NCBI GenBank assembly: GCA_027065835.1
Contig: JAMONK010000087.1
Location: 1 to 12,996 of the forward strand
Direction of reading: 5' to 3'
Source: Thermococcus sp.
Lineage (GTDB): Archaea > Methanobacteriota_B > Thermococci > Thermococcales > Thermococcaceae
DNA length: 12,996 nucleotides
Part shown: positions 1-5,018 of the stretch, piece after piece
Layout: each line of letters begins with the position of its first letter
How positions within the stretch are numbered: the first letter of the stretch is position 1
Notes under the pieces: generated by a model
Database searches by the model: none
What the model was told of the DNA's origin: nothing
What the model saw: only the letters and a program-made list of their open reading frames with translations
Position numbers and translations under genes: made by a program

Positions 1-171
1 AGTAACGACGGCCAGAACTGCGAATATCGTTCCAAAGGTGGTGCACTTCGTGGCCCCGTGGAGTCTGGTGTAGACGTCGGGGAAGCGGTGCAGCGAGAGG
101 CTTCCAAGCAGGTTGAACGTTATGTTGATCGCGAGGAAGGTGTATATCAGGTAAGTCACGTAATCGCTCAC
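1..171 (-). CDS. Mrp/Mnh-type antiporter subunit G (3' part outside window)
   Basis: Small membrane subunit of a multisubunit cation/proton antiporter module, or of the equivalent module of a membrane-bound hydrogenase or sulfane reductase. Only the first 57 residues are present; the gene leaves the window at base 1. The translation contains the family signature RFPDVYTRLHGATK (residues 29-42) followed by TTFGTIFAV, typical of MnhG/MrpG, after a first hydrophobic helix at about residues 6-26. The start is GTG at 171, sharing GTGA with the stop of the F gene, which implies translational coupling. Gene order E-F-G matches mrp/mnh operons and the first three genes of Thermococcales mbh and mbx operons. 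The rest of the operon, which would settle which complex this is, lies outside. Confidence 0.88.
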   Translation of the reverse strand, partial: MSDYVTYLIYTFLAINITFNLLGSLSLHRFPDVYTRLHGATKCTTFGTIFAVLAVVT

Positions 172-431
172 GTTAATCCCCCCTGTAGGTACTTCGCTAT
201 CGCGAGCGTCCCAACGTAGCTCAGGAGGGCATAGACGATGGCGATGTCTATGTAGATCGTCCTGTCGTAGGCCGCCCCCAGGAGCACCATTCCTGCCACT
301 ATCAGGGTGTTGAGGGTGTCCACGCCCACGACCCTGTCTGGAACGGAGGGGCCGAAGAACACCCTGAGCAAGGCTAGAAACGCCCCGATCATTACGATGA
401 GTGCTGAGTAAAAGAACACCGGATCGATCAT
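168..431 (-). CDS. Mrp/Mnh-type antiporter subunit F
   Basis: An 87-residue hydrophobic protein with three predicted membrane helices (about residues 5-23, 35-55 and 58-78), the usual size and topology of MnhF/MrpF. The stretch FGPSVPDRVVGVDTLNT (residues 26-42) is the family hallmark, with the conserved Asp-Arg pair between the first two helices. The ATG at 431 overlaps the stop of the E gene (ATGA) and its own stop overlaps the GTG of the G gene, so the three genes are coupled. In Mrp antiporters it is part of the small-subunit domain associated with cation exchange; in Mbh and Mbx the equivalent is subunit B. Family assignment is firm; which complex it serves is not decided by this window. 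Confidence 0.9.
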   Translation of the reverse strand: MIDPVFFYSALIVMIGAFLALLRVFFGPSVPDRVVGVDTLNTLIVAGMVLLGAAYDRTIYIDIAIVYALLSYVGTLAIAKYLQGGLT

Positions 432-925
432 CTGCCCAACCTCCTAGCCCACTTCTCGAACGGGCCCGCGATAACCCGTGAATCCTTCGGTTCCGGTTCC
501 GTGACATTTATCCAGTGCACGTAGAGGGCCTTTTCCTCCGGGCAGGCGTCTATCGTCAGGGTTCCGGGTGTGAGGGTTATGGAGTTGCTCAGTATCGTGT
601 ACTGGGCATCGTTTTCAAGCTCAACAGGGACTCTGACTATTCCGGGCTTTATCCTGCCGGTTATGACGCGGTAAGCGACGTCCAGATTTGCCTTGGTCAT
701 TCCCCAGAACAGCACCGGGATGTACGCCAGGAACGCCACCCACTTTATGGGGTTAAGAAAGCGGCTGGCTTTTTCTCCGATAACGGTTCTGGTGGTAAAC
801 GCCACCACTGCCGAGAAGATCACGCCGGCTGCCAGTTCCTCTGTACTCCACAGCATGCCCTTGCTACCGGCGGTGAGTACAAGCCAGAGCACGAACGACC
901 AGAGGAATGCAGCGATGAAACCCAT
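428..925 (-). CDS. Mrp/Mnh-type antiporter subunit E
   Basis: First gene of the operon, 165 residues. Hydrophobic segments lie near residues 2-20, 28-45 and 59-77, followed by a soluble C-terminal part with the MnhE-typical pattern SNSITLTPGTLTID, then YVHWINV. I chose ATG 925 because the strand reads AGAGGTGA then five bases then ATG, an ideal ribosome binding site; a GTG at 934 would give three more residues but lies within that binding site. The equivalent subunit in Mbh/Mbx is A. The upstream region carries two SurR-type motifs, so this operon is probably controlled by sulfur status, which points to a hydrogenase or sulfane-reductase complex more than a plain sodium/proton antiporter. That last step is inference. 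Confidence 0.9.
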   Translation of the reverse strand: MGFIAAFLWSFVLWLVLTAGSKGMLWSTEELAAGVIFSAVVAFTTRTVIGEKASRFLNPIKWVAFLAYIPVLFWGMTKANLDVAYRVITGRIKPGIVRVPVELENDAQYTILSNSITLTPGTLTIDACPEEKALYVHWINVTEPEPKDSRVIAGPFEKWARRLGR

Positions 926-939
926 TGTCGTCACCTCTT

Positions 940-956
940 AACTTTTGGTTTTAAAC
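940..956 (-). promoter_or_regulatory. SurR-type site, proximal to antiporter-module operon
   Basis: Read on the minus strand this is GTTTAAAACCAAAAGTT, an exact match to GTTn3AACn5GTT, the extended motif described for the Pyrococcus redox regulator SurR. It lies 14 bases before ATG 925 and abuts the ribosome binding site. If transcription starts further upstream, the site is in the leader, a position expected to repress. An AT-rich TTTAAAA within it could instead be a TATA box for a nearly leaderless transcript. Confidence 0.6.
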
Positions 957-1017
957 CATATCCAGGCTCCGTTTTCCTAGATTTTCGATATAATTGGGTG
1001 AAATCCACTTAAAAGGG

Positions 1018-1029
1018 TTTTTTAAAGCT
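1018..1029 (-). promoter_or_regulatory. Possible TATA box for the antiporter-module operon
   Basis: On the minus strand AGCTTTAAAAAA resembles a BRE/TATA element and would place transcription start near 997, giving a leader of about 70 bases. Alternatives are CTTTTAAG at about 1008-1015 and ATTATATC at about 987-994. I cannot choose between them from sequence alone. Confidence 0.35.
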
Positions 1030-1052
1030 TCTAATTCAAAACAAAGGTCCTT

Positions 1053-1077
1053 AACGTTCTGTTTTTAACCAAAGGTT
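1053..1077. promoter_or_regulatory. SurR-type site, distal, extended symmetric form
   Basis: The bases follow AACn5GTTn3AACn5GTT exactly (AAC 1053-1055, GTT 1061-1063, AAC 1067-1069, GTT 1075-1077), so the SurR motif can be read on both strands. It lies about 26 bases upstream of a TATA-like element at 1020-1027 for the minus-strand operon, a position suited to activation. On the plus strand TTTTTAA at 1062-1068 could also be a TATA element, so the site might control a plus-strand transcript as well. Confidence 0.6.
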
Positions 1078-1170
1078 GAATAGGGGTGACCCCTCTGGGA
1101 GGACGTCTCTGGTGTTCCGTGGGGTGTATGGCCGTTCAATGGCTTCGGTGCACGCAAAGCTTCACAAAGC

Positions 1171-1179
1171 TTTATAAAG
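1171..1179 (+). promoter_or_regulatory. TATA box of the TRAM protein gene
   Basis: TTTATAAAG preceded by ACAAAGC is a near-ideal archaeal BRE/TATA element. Its centre predicts a start near base 1202, about 53 bases before ATG 1255. Confidence 0.65.
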
Positions 1180-1202
1180 CCGCTGAACAACTAGGGGTGG
1201 TG

Positions 1203-1224
1203 CTCTTCTGGAGACCTGGAAGAG
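1203..1224 (+). promoter_or_regulatory. Leader hairpin of the TRAM mRNA
   Basis: CTCTTC (1203-1208) pairs with GAAGAG (1219-1224) around a ten-base loop TGGAGACCTG. The hairpin would begin almost at the predicted first base of the transcript. TRAM domains bind RNA, so autoregulation or 5'-end protection is conceivable, but this is inference. Confidence 0.4.
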
Positions 1225-1254
1225 TGCTGAAAGTTGAAAGAGTTGGTGTTAGAT

Positions 1255-1467
1255 ATGTATGGAGATACGTTTGGCGGTGGCTACGAAGCCCCGGTTAAGG
1301 TTGGAGAAAGGTACAGGGTTAGGATCGAGAGTCTTGGCAAAGGCGGCGATGGAATCGCCAAGGTTAAGGGCTTCGTTATTTTCGTCCCGAACACACAGGT
1401 TGGCGACGAAGTCGAGATCGTGATAAACTCAGTCAAGAGGAAGTTCGCTTTTGGAGAGGTTATCTGA
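1255..1467 (+). CDS. Single-domain TRAM RNA-binding protein
   Basis: A 70-residue protein made of one TRAM domain, a small OB-like beta-barrel that binds RNA. Residues about 14-70 carry the family pattern: VGERYRVRIESLGKGGDGIA, then GFVIFVPNT, then VGDEVEIVI and a KRKFAFGEVI ending. Stand-alone TRAM proteins are common in Euryarchaeota, and some studied ones act as RNA chaperones linked to cold response. I chose ATG 1255 because GGTG at 1245-1248 gives a well-spaced ribosome binding site and the resulting N-terminus (MYGDTFGGG) fits the glycine-rich start known in this family. A TTG at 1234 would add seven residues and has no comparable binding site. The next gene encodes an enzyme that also ends in a TRAM-like region, but it has its own promoter. 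Confidence 0.88.
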   Translation: MYGDTFGGGYEAPVKVGERYRVRIESLGKGGDGIAKVKGFVIFVPNTQVGDEVEIVINSVKRKFAFGEVI

Positions 1468-1527
1468 TTTCCTTTCCTCTCATTCTTGCCGATTCTTCTG
1501 TACGGTTCCCAAAGATGAACCACATTC

Positions 1528-1536
1528 TTTTTAAAC
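1528..1536 (+). promoter_or_regulatory. TATA box of the methylthiotransferase gene
   Basis: TTTTTAAAC is centred about 27 bases before ATG 1559, and no GGTG-type binding site precedes that ATG. This spacing predicts that the mRNA starts at or next to the start codon, so translation is probably leaderless. Confidence 0.5.
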
Positions 1537-1558
1537 CCCTGCCCTTAGGCCGCTAGCG

Positions 1559-2836
1559 ATGGTAAAGATCCACGTTGAGAGCTACGGCTGCACCCGGAAC
1601 CGGGCCGATGGGGAGATGATGGAGGCCCTCCTGGTTAGGGCCGGCTGTGAGCTGACGGAGACTCCTGAAGGCGCTGACTACGTCGTGGTCAATACGTGTG
1701 CCGTTAAGGACCCCACCGAGAAGCACATGGCGCGTAGAATCGCTGAACTCCTCGATGCGGGCAAAAGGGTTATCGTCACCGGCTGCCTGACCCACGTCAA
1801 CCCCGACGTCATAGATCAACGCGTTTCTGGAATCCTCGGTGTTAAGAGCATAGACAGAATCGCCGAGGCGGTGAGCGTAGCGGAGCACGGTGGAAAGCTG
1901 GTGAGCGTTGAGGGCTGGCGGGAAAGGAACCCTGACAAGCTTGAACTCCCGAGGCTCTGGAAGGGCGGTGTTGCCTTCGTCGTCCCCATAAGCGAGGGCT
2001 GCCTCAACGCGTGCACCTACTGCGCGACGCGCTTTGCGAGGGGCGTTCTAAAGAGCTACAAACCGGAGCTCATCGTCAAGTGGGTAAAAGAAGCACTCGC
2101 GAAGGGGTATAAGGAGATACAGCTGTCGAGCGAGGACACGGGCTGTTACGGATTCGACATCGGGACCAACCTCGCGGAGTTGCTTGAAGAGATAACCTCC
2201 ATCGAGGGGGACTTCAGGGTAAGGGTCGGCATGATGAATCCGAACCACGCGATAAAGATACTCGACGAGCTGGTCGAGGCCTACCAGGATCCTAAGGTTT
2301 ACAGGTTCCTTCACCTGCCAGTGCAGAGTGGGGATGATGGGGTCCTGAGGAGGATGGGCAGGAACTACACCGTTGGTGATTTCGAGGATATAGTGGGGGG
2401 GTTCAGGAGAAGGATCCCCGACTTGAACCTCAACACCGATATCATAGTTGGGTTCCCGGGCGAGACTGATGAAGCTTTTTTGAACACCGTTGAGCTCATT
2501 AAGCGCGTTAGGCCGGACAAGATAAACGTCTCCCGCTACTCGCCAAGACCGGGCACGATCGCCGCCAGATGGAGGCAGATCCCGGGCTGGAAAGTAAAGG
2601 AGCGCTCGCGCGAGCTCCACAGACTCCGCCTGAGGATAGCGTACGAGATAAATTTGGGATACTCCGGGAGGAGGGTTGAGGCCCTGATTCACGGTGAGGG
2701 CAAGAAGGGTGGAGTTGAGGCCCGGACTTTCAACTACAAGGACCTCATAGTCGACAGTGGGACTGCCGGGGAGCTGGTAAATGTAAAGATTGAAAAAGTG
2801 GCTCCGACCTACCTTCTGGGCAGGGTCATCGACTGA
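1559..2836 (+). CDS. tRNA t6A37 methylthiotransferase (CDKAL1/eMtaB-like radical SAM enzyme)
   Basis: 425 residues with the three-part MiaB/RimO/MtaB layout. The N-terminal methylthiotransferase domain has three cluster cysteines, C11, C47 and C76 (contexts SYGCTRN, NTCAVKD, TGCLTH). The radical SAM domain has C148, C152 and C155 in EGCLNACTYC, and the C-terminal 60 or so residues form a TRAM-like RNA-binding segment ending VAPTYLLGRVID. The NTCAVKDPTE form of the second motif fits the archaeal/eukaryotic CDKAL1 branch, which converts N6-threonylcarbamoyladenosine at position 37 of ANN-decoding tRNAs to its 2-methylthio form, using two [4Fe-4S] clusters and S-adenosylmethionine. Start ATG 1559 agrees with domain length and the leaderless-type promoter. 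The stop TGA directly abuts the stop of the convergent cupin gene. Confidence 0.92.
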   Translation: MVKIHVESYGCTRNRADGEMMEALLVRAGCELTETPEGADYVVVNTCAVKDPTEKHMARRIAELLDAGKRVIVTGCLTHVNPDVIDQRVSGILGVKSIDRIAEAVSVAEHGGKLVSVEGWRERNPDKLELPRLWKGGVAFVVPISEGCLNACTYCATRFARGVLKSYKPELIVKWVKEALAKGYKEIQLSSEDTGCYGFDIGTNLAELLEEITSIEGDFRVRVGMMNPNHAIKILDELVEAYQDPKVYRFLHLPVQSGDDGVLRRMGRNYTVGDFEDIVGGFRRRIPDLNLNTDIIVGFPGETDEAFLNTVELIKRVRPDKINVSRYSPRPGTIAARWRQIPGWKVKERSRELHRLRLRIAYEINLGYSGRRVEALIHGEGKKGGVEARTFNYKDLIVDSGTAGELVNVKIEKVAPTYLLGRVID

Positions 2837-3196
2837 TCACTCACCCCATTCCTCCGGTGGGATGGCCTCCCTCTTTGCGGGTATTATGCAGAGGAACTCA
2901 AGGGTTTCGCCGGTTGCCCTGTACCCGTGGGGCTCGTTGGGTGGAACGTAGAGGAAGTCACCGGCTTTGACGTGGACGTCCTCCTTTCCGTTCGTTATCG
3001 TCCCTTCGCCCCTGATGATGAATATCTCGTGCTCCCAGTCGTGGTGGTGAATGGGTATCTCGGCGCCCTTCTTCATGGTGAAGTAGCGCATTGCGTAGTT
3101 CCTGGCGCCCAGCCTCGGGGAAACCAGCCAGCGGATGGTAACGCCCTCAAAACCTGTGTCCCCTTCGGGAACTTCGGTGTAGTGCTTTGCGAACAT
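2837..3196 (-). CDS. Small single-domain cupin protein
   Basis: 119 residues forming one cupin beta-barrel. Cupin motif 1 is seen as G44-x5-H50-x-H52-x4-E57 (IPIHHHDWEHEIF), and motif 2 as GDFLYVPPNEPH, so the four usual metal ligands (two or three His plus Glu, and the His of motif 2) are present and a divalent metal is likely bound. The substrate cannot be told: small cupins include isomerases, dioxygenases and sugar or stress-related proteins. ATG 3196 is preceded by GGTGA with four bases spacing. The gene is divergent from the metallophosphoesterase gene, and both start regions carry the same 12-base palindrome, suggesting shared control. Its stop abuts the methylthiotransferase stop with no space between. 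Confidence 0.85.
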   Translation of the reverse strand: MFAKHYTEVPEGDTGFEGVTIRWLVSPRLGARNYAMRYFTMKKGAEIPIHHHDWEHEIFIIRGEGTITNGKEDVHVKAGDFLYVPPNEPHGYRATGETLEFLCIIPAKREAIPPEEWGE

Positions 3197-3200
3197 GCCA

Positions 3201-3212
3201 TCACCGGGTGAA
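3201..3212. repeat. Palindrome TCACCGGGTGAA, cupin-side copy
   Basis: TCACC-G-GGTGA is a perfect 11-base palindrome centred at 3206, ten bases from the A of ATG 3196. The same 12 bases recur at 3276-3287. Half of it serves as the cupin ribosome binding site; the other half is not needed for that and makes an operator plausible. Confidence 0.5.
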
Positions 3213-3224
3213 CTTCTACCCCGT

Positions 3225-3234
3225 CCTATTTAAG
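3225..3234 (-). promoter_or_regulatory. TATA box of the cupin gene
   Basis: CTTAAATAGG on the minus strand predicts transcription start near 3203, seven bases before ATG 3196 and inside the palindrome 3201-3212. Confidence 0.5.
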
Positions 3235-3252
3235 TTTTAAGCGGGCAAAAGG

Positions 3253-3260
3253 AATTTAAG
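3253..3260 (+). promoter_or_regulatory. TATA box of the metallophosphoesterase gene
   Basis: AATTTAAG preceded by CAAAAGG fits a BRE/TATA element and predicts start near 3282, within the second palindrome and just before ATG 3291. Confidence 0.45.
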
Positions 3261-3275
3261 CCGTTTGTCCAACGG

Positions 3276-3287
3276 TCACCGGGTGAA
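3276..3287. repeat. Palindrome TCACCGGGTGAA, phosphoesterase-side copy
   Basis: Identical to 3201-3212 and also centred exactly ten bases from its start codon (centre 3281, ATG 3291). It covers the predicted transcription start and includes the GGGTGA ribosome binding site. Confidence 0.5.
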
Positions 3288-3290
3288 ACC

Positions 3291-4913
3291 ATGCACAGGA
3301 AAATTGGGTTTCTTCTGGTGATTCTGACGCTAGGTTCGGTCCTTGCCTCTGGATGCATCGGGGGGAGTTCTGGCTCTGGAAAGACCACCACGAGCTCGCC
3401 CTCCGGGATAGACTTCAAGGCGTACCCCGTTGGCGGGGTTCTGGCTCATTGGTCAAAGCTCTTCAACGAGAGCATCATCTACGTCAGCCCTGGCTACGAG
3501 AGCCTTGTACGGCACTACTTCCCCAACGCTCAGATCAAGTCCATCTCGGAGTACAAGAGCGGTATCGCGGTCATGTCCCCGGCCGACGCCAGGAAGGTAT
3601 TGGCCGGCAAACCCGCCCTGATAACGAGGAGGGATTACTTCGGCTACGTTCTCTACCTGATGGGCATCCACTACGTGGGCGCCGATAAGGGTCTCATGGT
3701 CGCCTACAAATCCTCCGAGGGGGACAGGCTGATACTCACCGGTACCGGCATGGCCGGGGTGGGTGCCGCACTCCAGTACGCGATGGCGGTTAAGGATGGA
3801 AAGATCCAGGTTAACGAGGCCTACGTGATACACGGCAACGATTTTGAGGCCATGGGGATCAAGGAGGTAGGCGATAACAACTGGGATGGGATACCCGAGG
3901 CGGGGGAACTCGTGACCATCCACCAGTTCCGCTACGGTGAGCCCTTCCAGTTCTACTGGAGGGTCGTCGACGGCGAGAACGTGACCGTGGACGGGGCTTT
4001 CATACGGCTCGTGAACGGTTCCACGGTTTACGTTCATGCCCTTGGATTCAACATCACCGTCAACGTCCTGAACCCCAAGGGGGTGAACCTCACCTACGTT
4101 ATCGAGAACGTCAACCCCGGGTTCATGAACCTCCCGCAGAACGCCAGGGCCAACGGTACCTCCGTCGTGCTGAAGACATCCGCTCAAACGTTCTCCTTGA
4201 CTCCAAAGGACGTTGGGAACTACACGGTCCTTGTTTTTGGCGATCACAGGCCCCCCAGTGGAGACAAGCCCCCGGAGGTCTTCCTTAAGATCCGGGACCG
4301 CGTCAACAACGAGAGCGGGGCATTCATCATCGATGGGGGGGACCTCGTCTACTCGGGCGACATAGATCAGTGGGTTGAGCTCATGAAGGTCTGGAAGTGG
4401 AACAAGCCGATCTTCGTTGCCTCCGGAAACCACGAGTACCAGGGGGACGGGGTTGACATCTTCACTCACCTCTTCGGTCCGACGAACTACGCTTTCAGCC
4501 TCGGTGGCTACCGCTACATCTTTGCCAACGACGTGGAGGATAACTACAACCTCCCGTCAAGGACGATAGCGTGGATGAAGAGGCAGTTTGAGCTGGCGAG
4601 GGAGCACGGGCAGAGGCCGGTTCTCGTGATGCACGTGCCCCCGGTGGATCCGCGGCCGAACGGCCATCACTCCCTCGGTGAGGACAGTGCCAAGCAGGTT
4701 CTGGAACTCATGAAGGAGTACCACGCGTTCGGGGTATTCAGCCACATCCACATGTACTGGTATGGGACCTACGATGGTGTCCCCATCCTGATAACTGGGG
4801 GTGGAGGGGCGCCACTCTACGCACCGCACGACCAGGGTGGCTTCTACCACTACGTGATTCTGTCGATGGGCTCTGGAAGGATCGGGGTGAAGCCCGTGGA
4901 GGTCACCCCCTGA
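3291..4913 (+). CDS. Exported lipoprotein metallophosphoesterase
   Basis: 540 residues. A signal peptide with lipobox-like LASGC predicts lipid attachment at C22 and location outside the membrane; a Ser/Thr-rich spacer follows. The calcineurin-type metallophosphoesterase domain occupies about residues 310-530, with metal motifs D318-H-R320, GGD (349-351), GNHE (379-382), H448 (MHVPP) and SHIH (484-487), so the two-metal centre looks intact, though the first motif is not the classical DxH. The part before it (about 40-305) is not recognised; it holds an EF-hand-like loop D195-N-N-W-D-G-I-P-E-A-G-E206 and several N-x-S/T sequons (for example NVT, NIT, NLT, NGT, NYT), fitting an extracellular glycoprotein. 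With a Pit permease and DUF47 downstream, release of phosphate from organic phosphates for uptake is the best guess. GGGTGA gives the ribosome binding site for ATG 3291. Confidence 0.85.
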   Translation: MHRKIGFLLVILTLGSVLASGCIGGSSGSGKTTTSSPSGIDFKAYPVGGVLAHWSKLFNESIIYVSPGYESLVRHYFPNAQIKSISEYKSGIAVMSPADARKVLAGKPALITRRDYFGYVLYLMGIHYVGADKGLMVAYKSSEGDRLILTGTGMAGVGAALQYAMAVKDGKIQVNEAYVIHGNDFEAMGIKEVGDNNWDGIPEAGELVTIHQFRYGEPFQFYWRVVDGENVTVDGAFIRLVNGSTVYVHALGFNITVNVLNPKGVNLTYVIENVNPGFMNLPQNARANGTSVVLKTSAQTFSLTPKDVGNYTVLVFGDHRPPSGDKPPEVFLKIRDRVNNESGAFIIDGGDLVYSGDIDQWVELMKVWKWNKPIFVASGNHEYQGDGVDIFTHLFGPTNYAFSLGGYRYIFANDVEDNYNLPSRTIAWMKRQFELAREHGQRPVLVMHVPPVDPRPNGHHSLGEDSAKQVLELMKEYHAFGVFSHIHMYWYGTYDGVPILITGGGGAPLYAPHDQGGFYHYVILSMGSGRIGVKPVEVTP

Positions 4914-4938
4914 TTATCTCTTTATTCTATTTTGTGCT

Positions 4939-4964
4939 ATATAGTGATGGGTAGTGCACTATAT
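4939..4964. promoter_or_regulatory. Inverted repeat upstream of the phosphate permease promoter
   Basis: ATATAGTG (4939-4946) and CACTATAT (4957-4964) are perfect inverted arms separated by ten bases. The right arm is also half of the ten-base palindrome TAGTGCACTA (4952-4961). The element ends about 15 bases before the TATA-like sequence, directly upstream of the BRE, a usual place for archaeal activators and some repressors. The regulator is unknown. Confidence 0.5.
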
Positions 4965-4978
4965 TCTACTTCGACAAA

Positions 4979-4992
4979 ATATTTATATTTAA
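4979..4992 (+). promoter_or_regulatory. TATA box of the phosphate permease gene
   Basis: ATATTTATATTTAA at 4979-4992, preceded by ACAAA, is a strong AT-rich promoter element. It predicts a start near 5012, giving a very short leader before GTG 5019. Confidence 0.6.
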
Positions 4993-5018
4993 CCTCCCAG
5001 TCCCCCCCGGTGGTGAGC

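Larger units (their letters stand above)
926..1254. other. Divergent non-coding region, 329 bases
   Basis: Separates the minus-strand antiporter operon from the plus-strand TRAM gene. Left part (926-1080) is AT-rich and holds both SurR-type sites and candidate minus-strand promoters. Middle part (1081-1165) is GC-rich with no gene I can support; it begins with the 13-base palindrome AGGGGTGACCCCT (1082-1094). Right part holds the TRAM promoter (1171-1179) and its leader hairpin (1203-1224). The octamer TAGGGGTG occurs at 1081-1088 and again at 1192-1199, each 16 to 17 bases after the centre of an AT-rich TATA-like element. Confidence 0.6.

Noticed and set aside
1081..1165. Possible box C/D guide RNA in the GC-rich non-coding stretch
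   Set aside because: No RUGAUGA C box with a matching CUGA D box could be found; left as unexplained non-coding sequence.
1086..1298. Plus-strand open frame of 70 codons before and over the TRAM start
   Set aside because: Rich in Trp, Arg and Cys with no family pattern, no clear binding site, and overlaps the TRAM promoter and coding region in another frame.
2048..2692. Minus-strand open frame inside the methylthiotransferase
   Set aside because: No binding site or family pattern; the radical SAM protein on the other strand explains the region.
3453..4469. Long minus-strand open frame inside the phosphoesterase gene
   Set aside because: Mirror of a GC-biased real gene; composition rich in Val, Asp and His without domain pattern, and the plus-strand protein has clear catalytic motifs.
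4932..5018. N-terminal extension of the phosphate permease to a TTG at 4932
   Set aside because: It runs through the inverted repeat and the TATA box and adds a Ser/Tyr-rich stretch not typical of Pit proteins; GTG 5019 fits better.
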